DNA from: JAJDXW01 sp965223775 | GTDB taxonomy: Bacteria > Pseudomonadota > Gammaproteobacteria > HK1 | Direction: 5' to 3' | Length of the DNA: 64,000 nt | Assembly (NCBI GenBank): GCA_965223775.1 | Contig: OZ245021.1 | Coordinates: forward strand, 3,286,001 to 3,350,000 | Part shown: in pieces, positions 1-7,989 of the stretch | How the letters are laid out: each line of letters starts with the position of its first letter | How positions within the stretch are numbered: position 1 is the first letter of the stretch | The notes under the pieces: generated by a model | What the model was told of the DNA's origin: nothing | The model's input: only the letters and a program-made list of their open reading frames with translations | The model's database searches: none | Position numbers and translations under genes: made by a program

Positions 1-611
1 CGAGCCTCGAGTTCGGGCGCCCCGTCTACCGCGACATGAAGGCGGCTCTCGCGGCCGCCGGAAGGGACCCCGATCTCGTCACCATCTGCCCCGCCGTCTA
101 CTGCATCACCGGCGAGACCCGCACCATCGCGGAGGACAAGGCGGCCTACATCGAGGGCCTCGCGACCCCGCTCGACACCTTGGTCCTCCTCGCCGAGGTC
201 CTCAACTTCGACTTCGCTGCGCACCCTCTGGACGAGCCGCTGACGGGCGGCGACCTCGACTCGATGACCGGGCTCCAGGCCATTCGCGACCGGGTCGTGC
301 AGCAGGCGGGCGAACACCCGACGCCACGCGACTTCGTGAACGTGAGCCGCCGCGGGACGGTGCGCGAGATGCCCCTCTTCGTCGGCACCCCGAGCGAGGT
401 GGCGGACGGGCTCCAGGAGTGGTTCGAAGAGGCGTGCGACGGGTTCGTGGTCGCGGCGACTCACATTCCGGGCGCCTACGAGGACTTCGTGCGGCTCATC
501 GTGCCCGAGCTCCAGCGCCGCGGCATCTTCCACCGCGACTACGCGGGCACCACCCTCCGCGAGAACCTCGGCCTGCCCTTCCCCACGCGAGGCGACTGGA
601 AGAGAGGCTGA
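1..611 (+). CDS. LLM-class flavin monooxygenase, C-terminal part (NtaA/SnaA/DszA type)
   Basis: The reading frame is already open at the window edge and reads SLEFGRPVYRDMK before the first internal ATG at 36, so this is the 3' part of a gene that starts upstream. About 200 residues are visible. The segment LPTP-like start is absent, but GTPSEVADGLQEWFEEACDG and the end PELQRRGIFHRDY are typical of the C-terminal part of bacterial luciferase-like monooxygenases of the nitrilotriacetate/dibenzothiophene-sulfone group. These enzymes oxidise small organic substrates with FMNH2 supplied by a separate reductase. The substrate cannot be told from this fragment, and no reductase gene is seen downstream. 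Confidence 0.85.
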   Translation, partial: SLEFGRPVYRDMKAALAAAGRDPDLVTICPAVYCITGETRTIAEDKAAYIEGLATPLDTLVLLAEVLNFDFAAHPLDEPLTGGDLDSMTGLQAIRDRVVQQAGEHPTPRDFVNVSRRGTVREMPLFVGTPSEVADGLQEWFEEACDGFVVAATHIPGAYEDFVRLIVPELQRRGIFHRDYAGTTLRENLGLPFPTRGDWKRG

Positions 612-650
612 CGGCGGGGCAACCCCGACCGAAGGCCCACCAGGATCCAC

Positions 651-718
651 GCGGGCAAGATGCCCGCGCTCAGGGGATGCATGCGAGGGCTCCCTGGGAG
701 ATGGGCTTCCAGCCCGCG
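651..718. repeat. REP-like hairpin pair resembling the core of the 175 bp element
   Basis: Two short palindromes lie between the first two genes: gcgggcaagatgcccgc at 651-667 and gggcttccagccc at 703-715, with a ctccctgggag stretch between them. The same kinds of hairpin make up the centre of the elements at 4058-4232 and 63663-63836. The terminal inverted repeats of those elements are not present here, so this is either a decayed relative or an independent REP-type repeat. Confidence 0.5.
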
Positions 719-737
719 GCGGGTCGGCCGGAAGGAT

Positions 738-1721
738 TCAGGCCGCGGCGAGGACCGCCGCGCGGGTCGCCTCGTACTCCGCCTCGTCCTGGGAGGCGGC
801 CCAGATGACCGCGGTGTCGAGCCCGGCCGCCGCGTACTCGTCGAGCCGGGAGCGAACCTCGGCCGCGGAGCCGACGAGGCCGAGCCGGCGGACGAACTCG
901 TCGGAGAGCGCGGCGTTCGTCTTCTCGCGGTCGCGCTCGGCAAATCCGGCCTGGATCTGCTCGGCCTCGCGCGGGCGGCCCAGCCACGCGAGGTAGCTCG
1001 CGTACACCCCGGTCGAGTAGTAGCCGAGGGCGACGCGGCGCATGAGCTGCGTCCCGGCCGCCGCGTCGTCGGTGACGAAGGTGTTGAGCAAAGAGACGAT
1101 CTCGAGATCCTCCACCCGCCGGCCGGAGCGCTTCGCCCCGGTATCCACGTGCTCGAGGACCCGCGGCAGCAGCTCCGCGGGGGTGAGGTTGAGGACCACC
1201 CCGTCCCCGATCTCCCCCGCGAGCTCGAGCATGCCGGGACGAAGAGCGGCGACGTAGATCGGGAGCCGCCCCTTGAGGGCCGACGTGAGCCGGAATCCGT
1301 GGGAGCGGACCGTCTCCCCGTCGTACGCGGTGCGTTCGCCGGTGAAGATGCGGCGCATGAGGTCCACCGTCTCGCGCACCCGGGTCAGCGGCTTGCTGAA
1401 CTCCATGCCGTACCATCGTTCGATCATGGTCTGGCTGGAGGAACCCACCCCGAGGATCACCCGGTCCGGCGCAATGTGCGAAAGCGCCACTGCCGAGGCG
1501 GCGAGCACCGCGGGCGGGCGGTTGAAAACGGGGACGATGCCAAGGCCGATGCGAATGCGAGTGGTGCGAGCCCCGATTGCGGCGGCCGCGGTGAGCGCGT
1601 CCATCCGCCCGTTGCCGTCCGTCATCCAGATGCTCTCGAATCCTTCCGCCTCGGCCTGGACCGCGCTGTCGATGGGGTTCCGGTCGCCCGGATATCCCAT
1701 TACGTTGATTCCGATCTTCAT
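738..1721 (-). CDS. LLM-class F420/flavin-dependent oxidoreductase
   Basis: A 327-residue protein beginning MKIGINVMGYPGD, preceded by an AGAGG ribosome site. The N-terminal strand, the AAAIGARTTRIRIG segment (about residues 45-60) and the TPAELLPRVLEH region fit the luciferase-like (beta/alpha)8 barrel of LLM-class oxidoreductases, many of which use F420 or FMN. The open frame continues far upstream, but the ATG at 1721 overlaps the stop of the antiporter-like gene as ATGA, a normal coupled start. The substrate is unknown. It is the last gene of the minus-strand run that begins with the carboxylase. Confidence 0.88.
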   Translation of the reverse strand: MKIGINVMGYPGDRNPIDSAVQAEAEGFESIWMTDGNGRMDALTAAAAIGARTTRIRIGLGIVPVFNRPPAVLAASAVALSHIAPDRVILGVGSSSQTMIERWYGMEFSKPLTRVRETVDLMRRIFTGERTAYDGETVRSHGFRLTSALKGRLPIYVAALRPGMLELAGEIGDGVVLNLTPAELLPRVLEHVDTGAKRSGRRVEDLEIVSLLNTFVTDDAAAGTQLMRRVALGYYSTGVYASYLAWLGRPREAEQIQAGFAERDREKTNAALSDEFVRRLGLVGSAAEVRSRLDEYAAAGLDTAVIWAASQDEAEYEATRAAVLAAA

Positions 1722-3463
1722 GGGTACCTCTCGGTGGTGGTGGACAAGTCGCAAGGCCCGGCGCCGGCCGCGCCCCGGGTCGCGAGGAACCCGAGCACGA
1801 GGGCGATCAGCAATGCGATGAGGACGTTGCGCACCATCGTGCCGATGGGCGGCGCGGCGGCCAGGACCCCCTGCGGACGGAAGGGGTGGAGCACGGCGTC
1901 CGCGGCACGCGCGGCCCAAGCACGGAGCCCGGCGCGTACGGCGAGGACCGGGGCCAGCAGACGGCCGGCGAACCCCGCCGCCGACAGGCCCCCGCCCCCC
2001 CGGCGCCAGAGCCGATCGACGTCCAGGGTGACGGTGAGCGTGCGCTGCATGATCGGCAGCAGGAGGAAGAACGCGAGCCCGGAGAAGAGCAGGAGCTGGA
2101 GCGCGTTCACGACGTGGGGAGCGGTGTACGGTGCGTAGTCGACCGGAAACGGCAGCAGCCGGTAGAGGGGTTCCGGCCAGATCCCCATCCCGATGCACAG
2201 CGCGGCGAAGAGGACCATCGCCACCCGCATGTTCCAGGGCGGATCGGGTGGCCGGAGCCCCGAGTCCTTCTGGAAGAAGACGAACCATGGGAACTTGATC
2301 CCCGCGTGCAGGAACACCCCCGCCGAGGCGGCCATGAGGAGGAACCAGATGACGGCCAATGCTTCGTCGGTTGCCGCTTGGGAAATCATAGACTTGCTGA
2401 TGAAACCGGAGGTGAGAGGGAAGGACGAGATGGACAGCGCGCCCACCGTTCCGCAGAGGGTGGTGAGCGGCATGGTCCGGAAGAGCCCCCCGAGGTCCGT
2501 GCACTTCCGTCGCCCGGTCATGTAGAGCACCGATCCCGCCGACATGAGGAGCAGGGCCTTGTAGATGATGTGGGTGAAGGCGTGGGCGGCCGCCCCGTTC
2601 AGGGCCATCTCGGTGCCGATCCCGACCCCGGCGACCATGAACCCCACCTGGTTCACGATGCTGTAGGCGAGGATCCGGCGCATGTCGTTCTCGAGGAGGG
2701 CGTAGATGATCCCGTAGAAGATCATGAAGAGCCCGATCCAGACGAGCGCCTCGGTTCCCGGGAAGCCCCGGATGAGGACGTACACCGCCGCTTTCGTGGT
2801 GAACGCGGACAGGAACACCATGCCGCTCCACGACGCCTCGGGGTAGGCGTCCGCGAGCCAGGCGGAGAGCGGCGGCGCGGCGGCGTTGACCAGCACCCCG
2901 GCGAGCATCAGCCAGGTGCCCCAGGAGTTCGCCTCCATCGCGGTGAACGCGAGCGAGCCGGTCGCCGAGACGTGGAGCAGCACGCCGGCCATCAGGAACG
3001 CCCCGCCGAGCATGTGCACGACGAAGTAGCGGCCGGCCGCCCGCAACGCCCCGTCCCCGCCCGCGGCGAGCAGCACCCCGGTCGAGGCAAGGGCCATCAG
3101 CTCCCAGAACACGAAGAGGGTGAGAAGGTCTCCCGCGAGTGCGACCCCGATCGCGCTTCCCGCGTAGATGAGGGCGCACGCGAGCTCGAGGGTGCGGGCC
3201 TGGTTGAGGGCGAAGAGCCCCCCGGCGAACGCCATGACCGCGAAGATGGTCGCGAAGAGCCGCCCGAGGGCGTCCACCTTGACGGGCACGAGCGTGTAGT
3301 CGTGGACGTGCCATGCCGCCGCCGCGCCGCCGGGAAGGCTCCACACGAGGGCGAGGGTCGCGACGGGGAGCACGAGGAGGAGCGCGGCGCGGACCCGCGC
3401 CGGCGCGAAGGGCAGCACGAACCCGCCGAGGATGAGGAGAAGGGCCGGGGGGAGGTCAGCCAC
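1718..3463 (-). CDS. MrpD/NuoN-like proton-conducting membrane subunit
   Basis: A polytopic membrane protein of 581 residues with about 14 hydrophobic segments. The proton-antiporter family residues are visible: Glu in LFVFWELMALAS, Lys in FTTKAAVYVLIRG, His and Lys in AHAFTHIIYKALLL and Lys in SGFISKSMI. This is the D-subunit type of Mrp Na+/H+ antiporters, homologous to NuoM/NuoN. The GTG start at 3463 overlaps the upstream stop (GTGGCTGA), and the 3' end overlaps the next gene by ATGA. No other Mrp or Nuo subunit is nearby apart from a small membrane protein, so it may work outside a full complex or with subunits encoded elsewhere. Confidence 0.85.
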   Translation of the reverse strand: MADLPPALLLILGGFVLPFAPARVRAALLLVLPVATLALVWSLPGGAAAAWHVHDYTLVPVKVDALGRLFATIFAVMAFAGGLFALNQARTLELACALIYAGSAIGVALAGDLLTLFVFWELMALASTGVLLAAGGDGALRAAGRYFVVHMLGGAFLMAGVLLHVSATGSLAFTAMEANSWGTWLMLAGVLVNAAAPPLSAWLADAYPEASWSGMVFLSAFTTKAAVYVLIRGFPGTEALVWIGLFMIFYGIIYALLENDMRRILAYSIVNQVGFMVAGVGIGTEMALNGAAAHAFTHIIYKALLLMSAGSVLYMTGRRKCTDLGGLFRTMPLTTLCGTVGALSISSFPLTSGFISKSMISQAATDEALAVIWFLLMAASAGVFLHAGIKFPWFVFFQKDSGLRPPDPPWNMRVAMVLFAALCIGMGIWPEPLYRLLPFPVDYAPYTAPHVVNALQLLLFSGLAFFLLLPIMQRTLTVTLDVDRLWRRGGGGLSAAGFAGRLLAPVLAVRAGLRAWAARAADAVLHPFRPQGVLAAAPPIGTMVRNVLIALLIALVLGFLATRGAAGAGPCDLSTTTERYP

Positions 3464-3860
3464 CGGGCCGGTCCCGTCCCGCGGCCTCGTCCGCGTCCGG
3501 CATGGCCGGTGCGGTTGCCGCCTCCCGGTTCGGGGTCGCGAGCTCCGTTCCCTCCGGAGCGGCCCGTCTCCCCTCGTCGTACCAGGTATCCGGCCGCTTG
3601 AGGGCCACCCCGAGACCCTTGGCGAAGAGCACCATGGCGCCGCAGGCGCCGAGCCCGTACCAGGCGTAGAACCCGAACGCCCCGTCGATCCCGAAGCCGG
3701 GATGGGCATGGATGAGGAGATCGCCGAGGACGAGGGCGGCGAGCACCACGCCGAACCCGATCCAGAGCCCAAGGACGGCGCCGGGGCGCACCAGCCAGTG
3801 CGCCGGCTCCCCGGGGGGCGCGACCGGCGGTTCGATCCCGCTGTCCGGGGTGTGCTTCAT
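3456..3860 (-). CDS. Small membrane protein, two transmembrane segments, antiporter-linked
   Basis: A 134-residue protein starting MKHTPDSGIEPP. Two hydrophobic stretches are seen, GAVLGLWIGFGVVLAALVLG and GFYAWYGLGACGAMVLFAKG, followed by a charged, Pro/Ala/Asp-rich cytoplasmic-like tail. It is translationally coupled to the antiporter-like gene: its stop lies inside the GTGGCTGA overlap. Proteins of this shape accompany orphan MrpD-like subunits in other proteobacteria, so an accessory role is likely. I do not recognise a named family. The start at 3860 forms ATGA with the end of the disrupted gene upstream. Confidence 0.7.
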   Translation of the reverse strand: MKHTPDSGIEPPVAPPGEPAHWLVRPGAVLGLWIGFGVVLAALVLGDLLIHAHPGFGIDGAFGFYAWYGLGACGAMVLFAKGLGVALKRPDTWYDEGRRAAPEGTELATPNREAATAPAMPDADEAAGRDRPGG

Positions 3861-4327
3861 CGGAGATTGGCGGCGATCTGCATCGCCTGGTCGCGAACGC
3901 TTTCCGGGACTCGATCCGACCGGCTGATCTCTCTCAACGCGTCCCTCGCTCGTCCCGCCTTGATGATCCGCCGCGACGTAGAGACCCGGCTCCGGCAAGA
4001 CCCGTCCGTGTAGTCCTCCTTCCTATTCAGCAAGTCGGCCACGTCCTGATTGGAATACCTGATTACGCACAAAGCTCAGGTTGGGGCCGCCGCTTTCCCG
4101 GGAGCGCGGGCTTCCAGCCCGCGGGCGGTCCATGCGGGCTGGAAGCCCGCACTCCCAGGAGACCCACGGTCCCACGAAGGCGGCGATCCCGGGAATCCCG
4201 TGCTCCCAACCTGAGCTTTGTGCGCAATCAGGTTGGAATATGACTCATTGAACAGCTCGCCGAAGTACTTGACGAAACACTCCTTCCCGACGGATTGCAG
4301 GTACCTGTCCAGCTTGTCGTCATTCAT
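3857..4327 (-). pseudogene. Small conserved-type gene split by a 175 bp element
   Basis: The 5' part starts at 4327 (MNDDKLDRYLQSVG, AAAGGAA ribosome site) and runs to FNESYSN, where the element at 4058-4232 is inserted. The 3' part resumes as YSNQDVADLLNRKED and ends MQIAANLR at 3857. Removing the element and one copy of the 8 bp duplication joins the halves in frame as ESYSNQDVAD and restores a continuous protein of 95 residues. As it stands, translation enters the element and stops at 4076. The ancestral gene sat 33 bases after the carboxylase and overlapped the membrane-protein gene by ATGA, so it was part of that operon. Its function is not recognised. Confidence 0.85.
4050..4240. mobile_element. 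MITE-like element, copy 1, with 8 bp target duplication
   Basis: The element spans 4058-4232 (175 bp) and is flanked by perfect direct repeats TTGGAATA at 4050-4057 and 4233-4240. Its ends are inverted repeats of about 28 bases with one mismatch: the left end begins CCTGATTACGCACAAAGC and the right end read inward begins CCTGATTGCGCACAAAGC. The interior is two GC-rich hairpins (gcgggcttccagcccgc and its inverse). It has no coding capacity, so it must be moved by a transposase supplied elsewhere. The transposase family is not identified; an 8 bp duplication fits ISAs1, ISL3, IS66 or IS1595 relatives. Confidence 0.88.
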
Positions 4328-4360
4328 TCGGCACGTTCCTTTCCAGGTCCCGGGTCTCCC

Positions 4361-7300
4361 TCACCAGGTGTCGATGCAGGGGCGCTTCTTGCCGGCCCGC
4401 GGCTCGGGCGGCGGGCAGGCCCGGAGCCCCTCCACGATCCAGCGGCGCGTGTCCGCCGGGTCGATGACGTCGTCGATCTCGAACACGGTGGCCGTATTGA
4501 GCGCCTTCCCCTGCTCGTACATGTCGGCCACCATCTCCTCGTAACGGGCCATCCGTTCCGCGGGGTCCGCGATCGCGGCGAGCTCCTTGCGGTACCCGAG
4601 CTTGACCGCACCCTCGAGACCCATTCCGCCGAACTCGCCGGTCGGCCACGAGACGGCGAAGAACGGGGCATGGAAGCTCCCCGCGGCCATCGCCTGGGCG
4701 CCGAGGCCGTAGGACTTGCGGAGCACGACGGTGAACATCGGCACGGTGACGCTGGCGCCGGTCACGTACAGCCGGCAGCAGTGGCGGACGAGCGCGGTCT
4801 TCTCCGCCTCCGGACCCACCATGTTGCCGGGGGTGTCGCAAAGGCAGAGGATCGGGATGTCGAAGGCATCGCAGATCTGCATGAAGCGCGCCGCCTTGTC
4901 GGCTCCGTCGCTGTCGACCGCACCCGCGAGGTGAGTCGGGTTGTTGGCGACGAGACCGATCGGCCGTCCCTCGATCCGGATGAGGGCGGTCACCATGCCG
5001 GGCCCGAAATCGCGCTTGAGCTCCAGGATCGAGCCTTCGTCCGCGAGCACCTCGATGACCCGCCGCACGTCGTAGGTGCGAAGCCGATCCTCGGGCACGA
5101 CGTGGCGAAGCCGCCGCTGGTCGGCGCACGTCCAGTCGTCCACCGTGCCCTGGAAGTACGAGAGATACCGCTTCGCGGCGGCCACCGCCTCGGCCTCGTC
5201 CTCGACCGGGATGTCCACGACTCCGTTCGCGACCTGCACGTCCATCGGCCCCACCTCCTCGGGCCGGAACACGCCGAGCCCCCCGCCCTCGATCATCGCC
5301 GGCCCGCCCATCCCGATGTTGGCGTTGCGGGTCGCGATCACGACGTCGCAGCAGCCGAGCACGACCGCGTTGCCGGCGAAGCACCGGCCGGACGCGATGC
5401 CGACGAGAGGAACGAGGCCGCTCAGCCGGCCGAGCAGGTGGAACGCGGGGATGTGCAGATCGGCCGCGAAGACGATGTCGGTGTCGCCGGGCCGCCCTCC
5501 CCCGCCCTCGGCGAAGAACACCATCGGCAGCCGCCACTTCTCGGCAAGGGCGAACATCCGGTCCTTCTTCTGGTGGTTGAACTTCCCCTGGGTGCCGGCG
5601 AGCACGGTGTAGTCGTAGGCCATCACGAGACAGCGCGCCCGCTCGTCTTCGAAGAGGTGGCCGTTGATCCGGCCGAGCCCGGCGACGAGCCCGTCCGCCG
5701 GGGTGCGCCGGACCAGCTCGTCCATCGTGTGCCGCCGGCGCCGGGCCGCGACCACGAGAGCGCCGTACTCGGTGAAGGATCCGTCGTCCACGAGGTCGTC
5801 CACGTTCTCGCGGGCGGTTCGCTGTCCGGTGCGCCGCCGGCGCTCGACCGCGTCCGCACGCCGGTCATCTCGGGTCAGGGCCTGGCGCTCCAGCACTTCG
5901 GCGAGGTCCGGACGAATCGCGTCGAGGTCGAGGGCCTCGTCGCGGCCCGCGGCGGGGGGCGCCACCTCGGCCTCGTCGAGCACGACGAGCGGGCTCCCCT
6001 CCGCGACCGTATCGCCCTCGCGCACCGCGAGGCGCCGGACCCGTCCGCTGCGATCCGCCGCGATCACGTGCTGCATCTTCATCGCTTCCATGACGAGCAG
6101 CTCGCGGCCGATGTGGATGGGATCGCCCTCGCCGACGAACATCTCGAGCACCGTGCCCTGCATCGGCGCGAGGATCGCTCCCGGCTCGCGCACCTGCGGC
6201 GCGCGGGCCGCCGGCGGGGTCTCCGCCACGGGCGCGCGCCCGGACTCCGCCTCCTGCCCATGTACGAGAACCGCCAGCGGATCCGCGGCATCCACCCTGG
6301 TTCCGGCGAGAACCGCGGCCGCCGCCGGATCGTCATCGCGCCGCGGCCGTGACGCGTCGGAGGGGGCTGCGGGGTTCGTCCCGATCCCGTCCAGCAGGTC
6401 CGAGAGGTGGGCCTCCACGAACCCCGTATGGAGGCGGCCGGCCACGACCTCCGGATGGGCGAGAAGGTTCCGGAGGAACTCGATGTTGCTCGCGACCCCC
6501 CCCAGCCGGAACTCCCCGAGCGCCCGCCGCAGCTTGCCGGCGGCCGCCGCGAAGGCATCCGGACCCGTCTCTGCGTCGGTTCGCACCACCACCTTGGCGA
6601 TCAACGGATCGAAAACCGGATTCGGGGTGTATCCCGCGTATCCGCTCGTATCGACCCGCACTCCGGGACCGCTCGGCGGCTCGAAGGCCGCGATGACGCC
6701 GCCGGCCGGCCGCACCGATCCATCCGGATGCATCGCTTCGAGGTTCACCCTCGCCTGCACCGCATAGCCGCGACGCGGGATGGCGTTCCGGTCTCCGGGC
6801 AGCGGCCCGCCGCCCGCGAGCTCGAGCTGGAGCCGGACGAGATCGATTCCTGCGAGCTCTTCGGTCACCGTATGTTCGACCTGGATCCTCGGGTTGGCCT
6901 CGATGAAGTACGCCGCGCCGGATTCGTCCACCAGGAACTCGAACGTCCCGAGATTGGCGAGGCGCGCCTCCCGGGCGAGGGAGAGCGCGGCCGCGACGAT
7001 GCGGCCGCGAAGAACGGGGTCGAGGTTCGGGGCGGGAGCGATCTCGACGATCTTCTGACGGCGGCGCTGCAGGCTGCACTCGCGCTCGCCGAAATCGACG
7101 GCGCCCCCGGCGCCATCGCCGGCCACCTGGACCTCGATGTGCCGGGCTCGAGGCAAGAGCCGCTCGGCGTAGAGATCGGCCCGGCCGAAGGCCCGCCGGG
7201 TCTCGTCGCGGCAGCGCGGCCACTCGCTCTCGAGCTCCGCGACGCTCTGCACGGCGGACATCCCGCGGCCGCCTCCGCCCCCGGCGGCCTTGATCATCAC

Positions 7301-7768
7301 CCCGCCCGCATCCTCTCCGAGGGAGACCAGGAACCCCCGGGCCGCCTCCAACCCGCCTTCCACCCCGGTCCCCGGCAGGATCGGCACCCCGCACCGCTCC
7401 GCGAAGGCTCGTGCCCGCGCCTTGTCCCCGAAGAGATCCAGGGTGTCCGGGGACGGTCCGACGAAGGTGATGGCGCGTGCCGCGCAGAGCCGGGCGAACT
7501 CCGCGTTCTCGCTCAGGAAGCCGTACCCCGGGTGGATGGCGTCGCACCCCGAGCGCTCCGCCGCCCCGAGGACGGCTTCCTGGTCGAGGTACGAGGCGGC
7601 GCCCCGCCCGGGCAGGGCCTCCACCTCGTCGACCCGCAACGCGTGCAGGGATCGTGCATCGTCCTCGGAACGCACTGCGACCGCGGCAAGCCCGAGCTCC
7701 GCCGCGCTTCGCGCGATGCGGATCGCGATCTCGCCCCGATTGGCGATGAGGACGCGCCTGAGTCCCAT
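4361..7768 (-). CDS. Single-chain biotin-dependent acyl-CoA carboxylase (BC-BCCP-CT fusion)
   Basis: A protein of 1135 residues. Residues 1-450 are a biotin carboxylase, with LIANRGEIAIRIARSA at the N-terminus, the ATP-grasp glycine loop GGGGGRGM and the FIEANPRIQVEHTVTE motif. A biotinyl domain follows, with VMEAMKM near residue 562. The rest is a carboxyltransferase, with CDTPGNMVGPEAEKTALVRH and GSFHAPFFAVSWPTGEFGGMG. It would carboxylate an acyl-CoA, using ATP and bicarbonate. These modules are normally separate subunits; one-chain forms are known but less common. The start at 7768 is chosen over an in-frame ATG 27 bases upstream because it lines up with MGLRRVLIANRGE and has a nearby AGG. 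The exact acyl-CoA substrate is not shown. Confidence 0.9.
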   Translation of the reverse strand: MGLRRVLIANRGEIAIRIARSAAELGLAAVAVRSEDDARSLHALRVDEVEALPGRGAASYLDQEAVLGAAERSGCDAIHPGYGFLSENAEFARLCAARAITFVGPSPDTLDLFGDKARARAFAERCGVPILPGTGVEGGLEAARGFLVSLGEDAGGVMIKAAGGGGGRGMSAVQSVAELESEWPRCRDETRRAFGRADLYAERLLPRARHIEVQVAGDGAGGAVDFGERECSLQRRRQKIVEIAPAPNLDPVLRGRIVAAALSLAREARLANLGTFEFLVDESGAAYFIEANPRIQVEHTVTEELAGIDLVRLQLELAGGGPLPGDRNAIPRRGYAVQARVNLEAMHPDGSVRPAGGVIAAFEPPSGPGVRVDTSGYAGYTPNPVFDPLIAKVVVRTDAETGPDAFAAAAGKLRRALGEFRLGGVASNIEFLRNLLAHPEVVAGRLHTGFVEAHLSDLLDGIGTNPAAPSDASRPRRDDDPAAAAVLAGTRVDAADPLAVLVHGQEAESGRAPVAETPPAARAPQVREPGAILAPMQGTVLEMFVGEGDPIHIGRELLVMEAMKMQHVIAADRSGRVRRLAVREGDTVAEGSPLVVLDEAEVAPPAAGRDEALDLDAIRPDLAEVLERQALTRDDRRADAVERRRRTGQRTARENVDDLVDDGSFTEYGALVVAARRRRHTMDELVRRTPADGLVAGLGRINGHLFEDERARCLVMAYDYTVLAGTQGKFNHQKKDRMFALAEKWRLPMVFFAEGGGGRPGDTDIVFAADLHIPAFHLLGRLSGLVPLVGIASGRCFAGNAVVLGCCDVVIATRNANIGMGGPAMIEGGGLGVFRPEEVGPMDVQVANGVVDIPVEDEAEAVAAAKRYLSYFQGTVDDWTCADQRRLRHVVPEDRLRTYDVRRVIEVLADEGSILELKRDFGPGMVTALIRIEGRPIGLVANNPTHLAGAVDSDGADKAARFMQICDAFDIPILCLCDTPGNMVGPEAEKTALVRHCCRLYVTGASVTVPMFTVVLRKSYGLGAQAMAAGSFHAPFFAVSWPTGEFGGMGLEGAVKLGYRKELAAIADPAERMARYEEMVADMYEQGKALNTATVFEIDDVIDPADTRRWIVEGLRACPPPEPRAGKKRPCIDTW

Positions 7769-7825
7769 GTCCTGCCTTTTCCGGCCGCCGAGCACCGCTT
7801 CCGATCATCAACGCTCGGGCGGAAC

Positions 7826-7861
7826 GGAAGCAACCTCCTCCATGGAAGCAACCTCCTCCAT
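7826..7861. repeat. Perfect 18 bp tandem duplication upstream of the carboxylase
   Basis: The unit ggaagcaacctcctccat occurs twice without a gap or mismatch, about 60 bases upstream of the carboxylase start. On the minus strand each unit reads ATGGAGGAGGTTGCTTCC, which contains a strong Shine-Dalgarno-like GGAGG. It lies in the presumed leader or promoter region of the carboxylase operon. Confidence 0.8.
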
Positions 7862-7989
7862 GGAGGTTCGGCAGCGACCCGGTTCGCAATGAGCCGACGG
7901 TCCGAGGCAGGCCGACCGCGCGAATCGGCTGGATGAGCCGCCCGGCATCCGACCGGAAGGACCGACCGTCGGGAGCAGGTCGAGCTGAG

